A stretch of 32,756 nt of DNA from Helicobacter cetorum (GCA_022729735.1 DZAY01000026.1:1-32756), one strand, 5' to 3'; positions 25,501-32,111 are shown, counted from the first letter of the stretch. Made by a program: numbers and translations. The notes: a model not told the origin generated them from the sequence alone.

Positions 25501-25856
25501 TAAAAGCAACAAAGAAAAGTGTTGGCACAAAGACGATTGATGTTGGAATGGTTTTATTAAAATATTTTAAAGTAGATTCTTTAGTTGGTAAAACAATGAA
25601 AGATAAAATTGAGAAATTTACAAGATTAAAAATAAAAAATGAACTAAATCAAAATGAAAAAAATGAATTGCTAGAGTTAGAGGAATTTTTTGAAAGTAGT
25701 ATAGCTACTAATTTTATTTACAATAATGCCTATTTTGAATTTTTAAAATTTGTCAAAAAAAATAAAGATATTGATTTTGAAAAAGATGAATTAAATGATT
25801 TAAGTGATGAGGAGTTAGATAGATTATTAAATCAATATAAGGAATCTATCCAATGA
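22506..25856 (+). CDS. STAND fusion: NB-ARC, TPR array and PtuA-like ABC ATPase
   Basis: This 1116-residue protein has four parts. (1) An N-terminal module of about 65 residues with hydrophobic EFIFGAFSGVAGNVIYETL, then an Asn-rich segment (about 70-98). (2) An NB-ARC STAND ATPase: FVGREDEL, P-loop GIGGIGKS (143-150), LMIIDNFDN (about 210), ILITSRS, and a helical region. (3) Five 42-residue TPRs (475-684). (4) A second NTPase: KINNFKLLKNF, Walker A GQNSSGKT (730-737), LSEGYRNT signature, IVLIDEFDRHLHP (about 940) and TTHNP, then an acidic helical tail. Part 4 is the ABC/AAA type of Septu PtuA, and the following gene (ATGA overlap) is an HNH protein like PtuB. The start is GTG with AGGAGC upstream. 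TPR sensing of a phage product releasing the PtuA-HNH effector is inferred. Confidence 0.85.
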   Translation: MRIIEFIFGAFSGVAGNVIYETLKKHFKVSKLDELIEYKKQNEFDNFKKVIDSAIEFNQQLEEDLQSLTNKNNVVQNNNISNISGNIFYTEKNINVNMYNYKDIKKALTHLPRKVETFVGREDELKYIKDNFKNYNTLILVNGIGGIGKSAIAKEFLNKNSFDCKAWINYKDSLTSSIVKDLNPRFGFTGDEIEVYNKIIYELNNLSGNNLMIIDNFDNSLKEAKTLTKDFLPNFKILITSRSKIDGINTINIEKLNDDEAIRLFEKHCTKAYDKKQLKNLLNHIDNHSLLIELIAQIIQNSYLNSLDLIYEKFKDKNLQEIKTKIDFKDKSDLIIEHIKALFKLDSLTQKQILILKKFAVLPSVEISFDDLIAIFKIDEDSLSEFENELNELVSKGWLNQNNSNYKAHQLIIEFINLEQKPTFEDVKDIVEYFIDKLYLESVENPIDKFKYIIFAKNILETIKEENKEIATLSNNLSLIYKDLGDLSSALEFAKKTNEIFEKVLDKNHHNLASSYNNLSLIYKALGDLKSALEFANKFLEIRKKVLDKNHPDLATSYSNLSMIYQDLGDLKNALEFANKSLEIREKVFDKNHPDLATSYNNLSMIYKDLGDLSSALEFAKKALEISEKVFGENHPSLATSYNNLSMIYLDLEKYQKAKEYSLKSIKILEKIFSNEHPYLNITRNNLTAIEISIKELINGSFIKNVKINNFKLLKNFELELNSNLNILIGQNSSGKTSLLQAIALCCLPKNSERRELKEFEFYITKKFNTSKIQIEFSKGIVQQKDIYLDETSDIDIKEEYLEILVFAYGSNIFTKYEKLSCEKIAEDIKQKQGKKYFVKSLFEDYFDEFYDTLELLEEFERTEQQELKKEFIEIINKFLKGLEFAISEDGKYFISNDNNSVELKLKNLSEGYRNTILLLTDILIRIYSNGEKPAEIRAIVLIDEFDRHLHPTWQSKLVTNLKEAFPNIQFIITTHNPMSILDREPDEIINLETTKDGIKATKKSVGTKTIDVGMVLLKYFKVDSLVGKTMKDKIEKFTRLKIKNELNQNEKNELLELEEFFESSIATNFIYNNAYFEFLKFVKKNKDIDFEKDELNDLSDEELDRLLNQYKESIQ
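22827..22881 (+). repeat. 13-bp perfect inverted repeat inside the first NB-ARC gene
   Basis: TTAACTCATCTTC (22827-22839) pairs perfectly with GAAGATGAGTTAA (22869-22881) across a 29-base loop, between the Asn-rich segment and the P-loop. The paralogue at 26959 has a dyad at the homologous place with a different sequence. Confidence 0.8.
23928..24557 (+). repeat. Five tandem 126-bp TPR-coding repeats
   Basis: Units start at 23928, 24054, 24180, 24306 and 24432. Each encodes 42 residues of the form NNLSxIYKDLGDLSSALEFA plus a variable helix and DKNHPDLATSY (kinesin-light-chain-type TPR). The last unit diverges into a cap. DNA identity between units is high. Confidence 0.9.
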
Positions 25857-26056
25857 TAGATATGAGAAGTGTATATACAAAAAATGAATTTAAACAAGAT
25901 AAAGATAGGTTTGAAAAAAACAGTAATTGGAATGAGTTTAAAAATAGTTTTTTAGCTATTTCTAAAAGATGTCCGTTTTGTGAAACCCATATAACAAAAT
26001 CAACAGCTGATATTGACCATTATCGACCACAATCCTTATATTCTTTTTTGATATGA
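25853..26056 (+). CDS. PtuB-like HNH nuclease, N-terminal part (frameshifted)
   Basis: This 67-residue ORF carries RCPFCETHI (Cys40, Cys43) and ADIDHYRPQSLY (Asp55-His56), the first half of an HNH site with a zinc-binding CxxC. Septu PtuB and retron-associated HNH proteins share this CPFC...IDHYRPK layout. It starts in an ATGA overlap with the PtuA-like fusion gene. The frame ends at TGA 26054 and the rest of the domain continues in the -1 frame. The two frames join logically at the six T run at 26044-26049. Confidence 0.75.
   Translation: MIDMRSVYTKNEFKQDKDRFEKNSNWNEFKNSFLAISKRCPFCETHITKSTADIDHYRPQSLYSFLI
26044..26050 (+). other. T TTT TTG frameshift site in the PtuB-like gene
   Basis: Codons in the first frame read tcT TTT TTG. 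A -1 slip here gives SFFDMIHNVYNY and joins both halves of the HNH protein. No strong downstream hairpin is evident. A seventh T would also restore the frame, so sequencing error or mutation is equally likely. Confidence 0.55.
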
Positions 26057-26595
26057 TACATAATGTCTATAACTATATATTAATATGTAAAGATTGCAAT
26101 GGTGCAAGATATAAAGGTGGAAAGTTTCCAATTTATAAAAACTTACCAAATGCTAAAAATGAAGATGAGATTGAAAACGAACAACAACTTTTAATAAATC
26201 CAACACAAGATGATATTTTTGAATTTTTTGAAATAGAGTTTTTAATAACAAAAAGTAGTAAAAAAATTTTGGCTTTAATTCCAAAAGATAAAGATATTAA
26301 CTCTTATAAATACCAAAGAGCAAGAGAAACTATTGATATTTTTGGTTTAGGTAATTGTGATGAAAATACAAAAGTTAATGTAGATGAGTGTAGAATTGAG
26401 TTATTGACAATACATTATGAAACTTTTTTTGAGTATGGATTAGCTATGTATAAACTCTTAAATAACCAAATAGAAAATAAAGATGATAAAATAAAAATTC
26501 TAAGAAAAATTCAAAATTTTGAATCTAAAGAAACATTTAAAAAATATGGATTTTATGAATTTATTAAAAAGAATCAATTTCTTATATATATCTAA
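26053..26595 (+). CDS. PtuB-like HNH nuclease, C-terminal part
   Basis: This 180-residue ORF continues the HNH protein in the -1 frame: YNYILICKDCNGARYKGGKF supplies the second CxxC and the asparagine of the HNH site. LLINPTQDDIFEFFEI and RETIDIFGLGN are conserved in PtuB and retron-type HNH effectors. The ATG at 26053 has no good ribosome-binding site, so it is probably not a genuine start. Joined to the first part the protein would have about 247 residues, a normal size. DNA cleavage with the PtuA-like ATPase is inferred from Septu. Confidence 0.75.
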   Translation: MIHNVYNYILICKDCNGARYKGGKFPIYKNLPNAKNEDEIENEQQLLINPTQDDIFEFFEIEFLITKSSKKILALIPKDKDINSYKYQRARETIDIFGLGNCDENTKVNVDECRIELLTIHYETFFEYGLAMYKLLNNQIENKDDKIKILRKIQNFESKETFKKYGFYEFIKKNQFLIYI

Positions 26596-26639
26596 TCACA
26601 AAATTTGAAAATTATATAACTTTAATTTAGGAGGAAAAA

Positions 26640-26963
26640 ATGGGAGTAGTTGAGTTTATTTTTGGGGCATTTAGTGGAGTTGCTGGAAATTATGTTTATG
26701 AAACATTAAAAAAGCATTTTGGAAGTGAGAAGTTGGATGAGTTAGTAGTTTATAAGAATAAAAATGAGTTTGATAATTTTAAAAGAGTTATTGAATCTGC
26801 AATAGAATTTAATCAAGCACTATCACAAGAGTTAAAAAATTTAGCAAATAATGGTAGTGTAACTCAAAATAATGTGTATGGTCATAATTTTAATGCAAAT
26901 GGAACTCAACATAACCATTTTTACAATCAAAAGGAAGAAAAGGAAGACCCAAAAAAGTCTTAA
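26640..26963 (+). CDS. N-terminal module of the second NB-ARC protein (ends at frameshift site)
   Basis: This 107-residue ORF is preceded by a strong AGGAGG. It is closely similar to the start of the 22506 gene (EFIFGAFSGVAGN, YETLKKHF, NEFDNFK), followed by the Asn/His-rich NNGSVTQNNVYGHNFNANG. It stops at TAA 26961 just before the NB-ARC domain, which continues in the -1 frame. The short product would be a free membrane/N-rich module. Whether it is made as such depends on whether the frameshift is programmed. The hydrophobic FIFGAFSGVAG could insert in membranes; function is unknown. Confidence 0.7.
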   Translation: MGVVEFIFGAFSGVAGNYVYETLKKHFGSEKLDELVVYKNKNEFDNFKRVIESAIEFNQALSQELKNLANNGSVTQNNVYGHNFNANGTQHNHFYNQKEEKEDPKKS

Positions 26964-27018
26964 CTCACTATTATCCAGATAGGATTTCAACTTTTGTAGG
27001 GAGAAATAGTGAGTTAAG
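26931..27018 (+). promoter_or_regulatory. Candidate programmed -1 frameshift cassette
   Basis: Three elements lie in order. AAGGAAG occurs at 26931-26937 and again at 26940-26946, Shine-Dalgarno-like. The heptamer A AAA AAG follows at 26951-26957, correctly phased with the first ORF (ccA AAA AAG), as in dnaX. A perfect 14-bp inverted repeat is at 26959-26972 and 27005-27018 with a 32-base loop. The zero-frame stop is at 26961. After a -1 slip the frame reads KKVLTH, aligning with KKALTH of the intact paralogue, and runs through the NB-ARC-TPR protein. The 1-nt spacer is short unless the AT-rich base of the stem opens. Confidence 0.55.
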
Positions 27019-27031
27019 CGAAATAGTAAAT

Positions 27032-29008
27032 ATGTTTAATAGTCATAAAAAAGTTTTCTTAAATGGAATTGGTGGAATTGGTAAAAGTGCCATTGCAAAA
27101 GAGTTTTTAAATGCAAATGTAAATTATTTTGATTACAAAGCTTGGATAAATTATAAAGAAAACATAACTTCTTCAATAATAAGTGATTTAAACATTCACT
27201 TTAAATTTCAAGGAGATGAAAAAGAGGTTTTTAATCAAATCATTTATGAATTAAATAATTTAAAAGGCAACAACAATTTAATGATAATTGATAACTTTGA
27301 TAATCCATCAAGTGAAGATAAAGCCAAAGTCAAAGAGTTTTTACCAAACTTTAAAATTTTAATAACTTCAAGAGATAAAATTGATAGTATAAATACGATT
27401 AGTATTGAAAAGTTAAATGATGATGAAGCTATAAGGCTATTTGAAAAACATTGCGAAAAAGCTTATGACAAAGAGCAGTTAAAGACTTTATTAAATCATA
27501 TTGACAATCACTCACTATTAATTGAGTTGATTGCAAAAGCAATTCAAAAAAGCAATTTAAACTCTTTGGATTTGATTTATAAAAAATTTCAAGATAAAAA
27601 CTTGCAAGAGATAAAAACAAAAATAGAGCTTAAAGATAAAAGTGATTTGATTATAGCTCACATAAAAGCACTATTTAATCTAAATTCTTTAACAGAAAAT
27701 CAAATACTAATCTTAAAAAAGTTTGCAGTATTACCATCAGTTGAGATAAGTTTTGATGATTTGATAAAGATGTTTGACATTCAAAAAGATAATTTAAGCG
27801 AGTTTGAAAATGATTTGAATGAATTAGTATCAAAAGGTTGGATAAATCAAAATAACTCTAACTATAAAACTCATCAACTCATTATAGAGTTTATAAATTT
27901 AGAACAAAAGCCAACTTATGAAGATGTAAAAAATGTAGTAGAGTATTTTATATATAAACTTTATGAAACTTGGAAAATAAATCCAATAAATGGATTGAAA
28001 TATATCATATTTGCAAAAAATATTTTAGAAATAGTAAAAGAAGAAAATGAAAGAATTGCAACTCTATCAAATAATCTATCAACGATTTATAAAGATTTAG
28101 GAGATTTAAGCAGTGCATTAGAGTTTGCTAAAAAATCTCTTGAGATTAGAGAAAAAGTGTTAGATAAAAATCATTCATCTTTAGCCACTTCATATAATAA
28201 TCTATCAATGATTTATAAAGATTTAGGAGATTTAAGCAGTGCATTAAAATTTGCTAAAAAAGCTAATGAAATTAGCGAAAAAGTGTTAGATAAAAATCAT
28301 CCATTTTTAGCCACTTCATACAATAATCTATCAATGATTTATCAAGATTTAGGAGATTTAAGCAGTGCTTTAAAGTTTGCTAAAAAAGCTTTTGAAATTA
28401 GAGAAAAAGTACTTGATAAAAATCACCCTGATTTAGCTACTTCATACAATAATCTATCAACGATTTATCAAGATTTAGGAGATTTAAGCAGTGCTTTAGA
28501 GTTTGCTAAGAAATCAGTTGAGATTAAAGAAAAAGTGTTAGATAAAAATCATCCCGATTTAGCCACTTCATACAATAATCTATCAACGATTTATAAAGCT
28601 TTAGGAGATTTAAAGAGTGCTTTAAAGTTTGCTAAAAAAGCTCTTGAAATTAGAGAAAAAGTATTAAATAAAAATCATCCTGATTTAGCCACTTCATACA
28701 ATAATCTATCTTTGATTTATCAAAATTTAGGAGATTTAAGCAGTGCTTTGGAGTTTGCTAAAAAAGCTCATGATATTAGAGAAAAAGTGTTAGATAAAAA
28801 TCACCCCAATTTAGCTACTTCATACAATAATCTATCTTTAATTTATCAAGATTTAGGAGAGTATGAAAAAGCAAAAGAGTATATAGATAAAGCTATAAAA
28901 ATTTTAGAAACTATATTTCCGAGTGGGCATCCAAATTTAGATAAAGCAAGAAAAAATTTGAGGATACTTGAGAAAGAGATGAGTGAAAAAAGTAAAATAA
29001 AAAATTAA
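27032..29008 (+). CDS. NB-ARC-TPR STAND protein (second paralogue, main body)
   Basis: The open frame extends upstream to the slippery site at 26951, coding VLTHYYPDRISTFVGRNSEL, so the ATG at 27032 is only the first internal start and would lose the NB-ARC entry motif. The body has P-loop NGIGGIGKSAIAKEFL, LMIIDNFDN, ILITSRDK, the helical region and seven 42-residue TPRs ending in a cap and a basic tail. It is strikingly similar to the 22506 protein up to the end of the TPRs but lacks the PtuA-like ATPase, so it has no fused effector. Joined to the N-terminal module it would be about 785 residues. Downstream is mutS2 at 12 bases, which is unrelated. Confidence 0.82.
   Translation: MFNSHKKVFLNGIGGIGKSAIAKEFLNANVNYFDYKAWINYKENITSSIISDLNIHFKFQGDEKEVFNQIIYELNNLKGNNNLMIIDNFDNPSSEDKAKVKEFLPNFKILITSRDKIDSINTISIEKLNDDEAIRLFEKHCEKAYDKEQLKTLLNHIDNHSLLIELIAKAIQKSNLNSLDLIYKKFQDKNLQEIKTKIELKDKSDLIIAHIKALFNLNSLTENQILILKKFAVLPSVEISFDDLIKMFDIQKDNLSEFENDLNELVSKGWINQNNSNYKTHQLIIEFINLEQKPTYEDVKNVVEYFIYKLYETWKINPINGLKYIIFAKNILEIVKEENERIATLSNNLSTIYKDLGDLSSALEFAKKSLEIREKVLDKNHSSLATSYNNLSMIYKDLGDLSSALKFAKKANEISEKVLDKNHPFLATSYNNLSMIYQDLGDLSSALKFAKKAFEIREKVLDKNHPDLATSYNNLSTIYQDLGDLSSALEFAKKSVEIKEKVLDKNHPDLATSYNNLSTIYKALGDLKSALKFAKKALEIREKVLNKNHPDLATSYNNLSLIYQNLGDLSSALEFAKKAHDIREKVLDKNHPNLATSYNNLSLIYQDLGEYEKAKEYIDKAIKILETIFPSGHPNLDKARKNLRILEKEMSEKSKIKN
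28070..28951 (+). repeat. Seven tandem 126-bp TPR-coding repeats
   Basis: Units start every 126 bases from 28070, the last at 28826. Each codes for NNLSxIYxDLGDLSSALxFA and DKNHPDLATSY. Two units more than the paralogue. Near-identical units point to recent expansion or gene conversion. Confidence 0.9.
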
Positions 29009-29020
29009 AAAGGAATTTCC

Positions 29021-31216
29021 ATGTTTGATAATATTATAAATAAACTTGATTTAAGTGATTATTTAAACTCATTTAATGAGTTTTTATCGCGAGAAAAGCC
29101 ACTTTTTATAGAAGGTGATATAGCAATTCATTATAAATTTATTCAAGAGTTGCAAAATTATGATTTTACTCCACCAAAAAAAGTTGCTAATTTAGATGAT
29201 GATATTTTGTATCTAAAAAAGATGGGTGTTTTGAAATTGGAGCGAATTTATGAATTTATAAAGATAATAAACTACTTTTTATATCTCAAAAAATTTCCAT
29301 TTGAAGGAAAATTGAATGAGTGGTTTTCTAATATAAATATTCCTTTAGAGATTTTAGAAGTTTGTAACTTTTTTGATGAAAAAGGTAATTTAAGAGTTGG
29401 AATTGATGAAAAGTTGGATAGTATAAATAGTGCTATTTCAAAAAATAGAGAAATTTCAAAAGGGAAAGTTATAAAGCTTTTATCATTAGCAAAACTTCAA
29501 AGTTACTTAGTTGATAGACAAATTCACTTAGTAAATGATGAAGAGACACTTCTACTTAGAGCAGGGTATAACCATATTATAAAAGGGCAAATTGTAAGTC
29601 GTAGTAGCAGTGGATTTTTTTATGTTTTGCCAGAAGAGATAGTTTCTCTAAAGTCAAAACTTCAAGATTTAATTGCAGATAGAGAAGAGATTATTTACAA
29701 AATTGCTCAAAAAATTTCAGCACTATTTTTGAGATTTATCAAATTTTTAAGCTTTATAAATCGTGAATTTGATAGATTTGACTCATATCAAGCGAGGCTA
29801 TTTTTTGCAAAAGCTAAAAATTTAGAGTTTATTTTGCCATCAAAAAATTCTCAATTTATTTTAAAAGATTTTGCACATCCAGCACTAAAAAATCCAAAAA
29901 AGATAACTGTTGATTTTAGTAAAAGTCTGATATTAATTACAGGTGTGAATGCTGGTGGAAAAACAATGTTACTGAAATCTGCTTTAAGTGCAGGATTTTT
30001 GGCTAAATATTTAATCCCTTTAACTATTCATAGTGAGTCGAAAATTCCACATTTCAAAGATTTTGTTCCAATATTAGAAGACCCACAAAATGTAAAAAAT
30101 GATATTTCTACATTTGCAGGAAGAATGGTTGAATTTAGCAAACTATTTGGAAAAAAAGAGCTATTTATTGGAGTTGATGAGATAGAATTAGGCACAGATA
30201 GTGATGAAGCATCAGCACTTTTTAAAGTTATTTTGGAATATTTAATAAAAAATCAAAATAGAGTAATTATTACAACTCACCACAAAAAACTTGCATCACT
30301 AATGGCAGGACACAGCGATGTAGAGCTATTTGCAGCGATGTATGATGAAGCTAAAGAGATGCCGACATTTGAGTTTTTAAAAGGAACTATTGGTAAAAGT
30401 TATGCTTTTGAAACAGCCAAGCGATATGGAATAGCACCAAATTTAATAATAAAAGCCAAAGAGGTTTATGGAGAAGATAAAGAGCGACTAAATGAGTTAA
30501 TTCAAAAAAGTAGTGAATTGGAGTTTGAGTTAAAGAGTAAAAGAGATGAGTTAAATAGAGAGTTAGAAAGTGTTAAAAATTTAAAAGAGAGTCTGAAATC
30601 TGAAAAAGAGACGATTTATTTGGAGCTAAAAAAACGAAAAGCAGAGTTAGATAGAGCTTATCAAGATGCTATTTATGAAGTAAAAAAAGGGCTTAAAAGT
30701 TCTCCACAAGAAGCTCATAAATCACTAAATACAGCACATAATATTATAAAAGATATAGTTGTTGAAAAACCAACAGTAGAAGAAGTAAAATTTGAAGTTG
30801 GAAATAGTATAAAATATCGTGATAAAAGAGGAGTAATCAACTCTATCAAAGGAAGTGAAGCGATAATTGACATTGATGGATTTAAATTTAGAGTTCCATT
30901 AGTTGAGTTAAAAAAAGTTGGACAAGCTTTTAGCAAACCAGCAAAACTAAATATAACTTATCAAAGACCATCAAATGCTTCACTTACACTTGATTTACAC
31001 GGCTTAAGAAGTGAAGAAGCATTAGATAAACTTGATAAATTTTTATCAACTTCACTTTTAGCTGGATTTGATGAAGTTTTGGTTTATACAGGAATTGGGA
31101 CAGGTAGATTGAGTGCCGTTGTAAAAGAGTTTTTAGAAGCTCATCCAAGTGTTAAAAGTTTCAGTGATGCTCCACTTAATATGGGTGGATTTGGAGCAAA
31201 AGTTATAAAATTATAG
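29021..31216 (+). CDS. mutS2: MutS2 family ATPase/endonuclease
   Basis: This 731-residue protein has the MutS core ATPase with Walker A TGVNAGGKTMLLKSA, STFAGRMVE, GVDEIELGTDSDEA (Walker B) and VIITTHHKKLA. A coiled coil follows, then a KOW-like stretch, and a C-terminal Smr domain: LTLDLHGLRSEEAL, VYTGIGTGRLSAVV. MutS2 acts on recombination intermediates and, in some bacteria, on stalled ribosomes. It is somewhat shorter than Bacillus MutS2. AAAAGGAA precedes the ATG. It is the first core gene after the defence island. Confidence 0.93.
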   Translation: MFDNIINKLDLSDYLNSFNEFLSREKPLFIEGDIAIHYKFIQELQNYDFTPPKKVANLDDDILYLKKMGVLKLERIYEFIKIINYFLYLKKFPFEGKLNEWFSNINIPLEILEVCNFFDEKGNLRVGIDEKLDSINSAISKNREISKGKVIKLLSLAKLQSYLVDRQIHLVNDEETLLLRAGYNHIIKGQIVSRSSSGFFYVLPEEIVSLKSKLQDLIADREEIIYKIAQKISALFLRFIKFLSFINREFDRFDSYQARLFFAKAKNLEFILPSKNSQFILKDFAHPALKNPKKITVDFSKSLILITGVNAGGKTMLLKSALSAGFLAKYLIPLTIHSESKIPHFKDFVPILEDPQNVKNDISTFAGRMVEFSKLFGKKELFIGVDEIELGTDSDEASALFKVILEYLIKNQNRVIITTHHKKLASLMAGHSDVELFAAMYDEAKEMPTFEFLKGTIGKSYAFETAKRYGIAPNLIIKAKEVYGEDKERLNELIQKSSELEFELKSKRDELNRELESVKNLKESLKSEKETIYLELKKRKAELDRAYQDAIYEVKKGLKSSPQEAHKSLNTAHNIIKDIVVEKPTVEEVKFEVGNSIKYRDKRGVINSIKGSEAIIDIDGFKFRVPLVELKKVGQAFSKPAKLNITYQRPSNASLTLDLHGLRSEEALDKLDKFLSTSLLAGFDEVLVYTGIGTGRLSAVVKEFLEAHPSVKSFSDAPLNMGGFGAKVIKL

Positions 31217-31225
31217 GAGTTTTTT

Positions 31226-31780
31226 TTGAGAGAGTGTTATTTAATTACAGGAGCAAGAGGTTGTGGAAAAACAACTTTGGCAAAAGATTTTGCAGTTTCA
31301 AAATCATTTTTTCATATAGATTTTGACCATCTTCCAAAAAGCCCACATTCAGATTCATTAGAAAAATATGACCCACACTTATATCAAAATATAGATGATA
31401 TTATAGAAAAAGGGGCATCTTTTGTGATTGAGAGCAGTTTGGAAATTAAATATCTATTTCAAATCATTAAACATTTAAAAGAACAAAAATATAAGTTAGT
31501 TACAATTTATATATATATTGAGAGTGGAGAGCTTGGAATTAGACGAAAACTTTTAAAAGATGAGAGTTTTAGAAAAGAGTTAAAACATTTAGATAGAGTT
31601 GAAAAAAGCTTTTTTGATAATCGCTACAACTTTTGGTATCTATACAAACCATACTCAAATGAGTGGTATATGCTAAATAATTCTGAAAACTCATTTGAAT
31701 ATATAGCTTTGGGTGATGAAATAGAAACTACAATAAATAAAGATTATTTATTTGAAGGTTTTTTAAAAGGGATTGATTAG
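31226..31780 (+). CDS. Small P-loop NTPase, kinase/zeta-toxin-like
   Basis: This 184-residue protein starts CYLITGARGCGKTTLAKDF (Walker A GARGCGKT), followed by FFHIDFDHLP and ASFVIESSLE, the pattern of shikimate-kinase or zeta-toxin-like P-loop kinases. Substrate is not evident. The start is TTG with AGGAGT 5 bases upstream, 9 bases after the mutS2 stop. The gene overlaps the beta-lactamase remnant by 8 nt. No epsilon-type antitoxin gene is adjacent, which argues against a toxin-antitoxin pair. Confidence 0.7.
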   Translation: MRECYLITGARGCGKTTLAKDFAVSKSFFHIDFDHLPKSPHSDSLEKYDPHLYQNIDDIIEKGASFVIESSLEIKYLFQIIKHLKEQKYKLVTIYIYIESGELGIRRKLLKDESFRKELKHLDRVEKSFFDNRYNFWYLYKPYSNEWYMLNNSENSFEYIALGDEIETTINKDYLFEGFLKGID

Positions 31781-32042
31781 CATAATTAAAAAATCTAAAT
31801 TTTTATTATTATTTATATTAAATATATCGCTTTATGCAAATGAGCAAAACTTTGAAAAATATGATGGAGTTGCTGTTATTTTAGATTTAGAAAGTTCAAA
31901 AGAGATTTTATTTGGAAATAGAGTAGATGAGCGATTAAATTTATGTTCAACATTTAAAATATTGAATAGTTTAATATCTTTAGAAACAAAAGTTGTTAAA
32001 GATGAGTTTGAAATTAGCTATACACCATCTTATAGTGCTTAA
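31773..32042 (+). pseudogene. Truncated class D (OXA-type) beta-lactamase
   Basis: This 89-residue ORF (TTG start) has a hydrophobic signal peptide with a likely cleavage after SLYA. VAVILDLESSKEILFGN follows, and CSTFKILNSLISLE holds the Ser-Thr-Phe-Lys active-site tetrad (residues 59-62) typical of OXA enzymes. It ends after SYTPSYSA, where an intact enzyme would continue for about 170 residues with SxV and KTG motifs. These are absent downstream (32043-32147 holds no recognisable continuation), so I read it as a deletion remnant without activity. Confidence 0.78.
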
Positions 32043-32111
32043 GTTATGTTAGTGAGTCATTAATTTTATTAAAAAACTATATATTATAAATTAAGTTTAT
32101 TTTAATATATA

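Noticed and set aside
26053..26055. ATG at 26053 as a true start of an independent gene
   Set aside because: There is no ribosome-binding site, and the protein would lack the first half of the HNH site that the upstream ORF provides.
26959..27018. Inverted repeat as a rho-independent terminator
   Set aside because: The loop is 32 bases, no T run follows, and it lies inside a coding frame.
28070..28951. Regular 126-bp DNA repeats as a CRISPR or other non-coding array
   Set aside because: The unit is a multiple of three, stays in frame, has no unique spacers and codes for canonical TPR helices.
22506..29008. The NB-ARC paralogues as a transposon-borne duplication
   Set aside because: No transposase, terminal inverted repeats or target duplications were seen. 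Similarity ends at the TPR cap, which fits gene duplication with domain loss or gain.
31226..31780. Zeta toxin of a toxin-antitoxin pair
   Set aside because: No small antitoxin gene lies next to it, and the P-loop pattern fits other small kinases equally well. Reported only as a P-loop NTPase.
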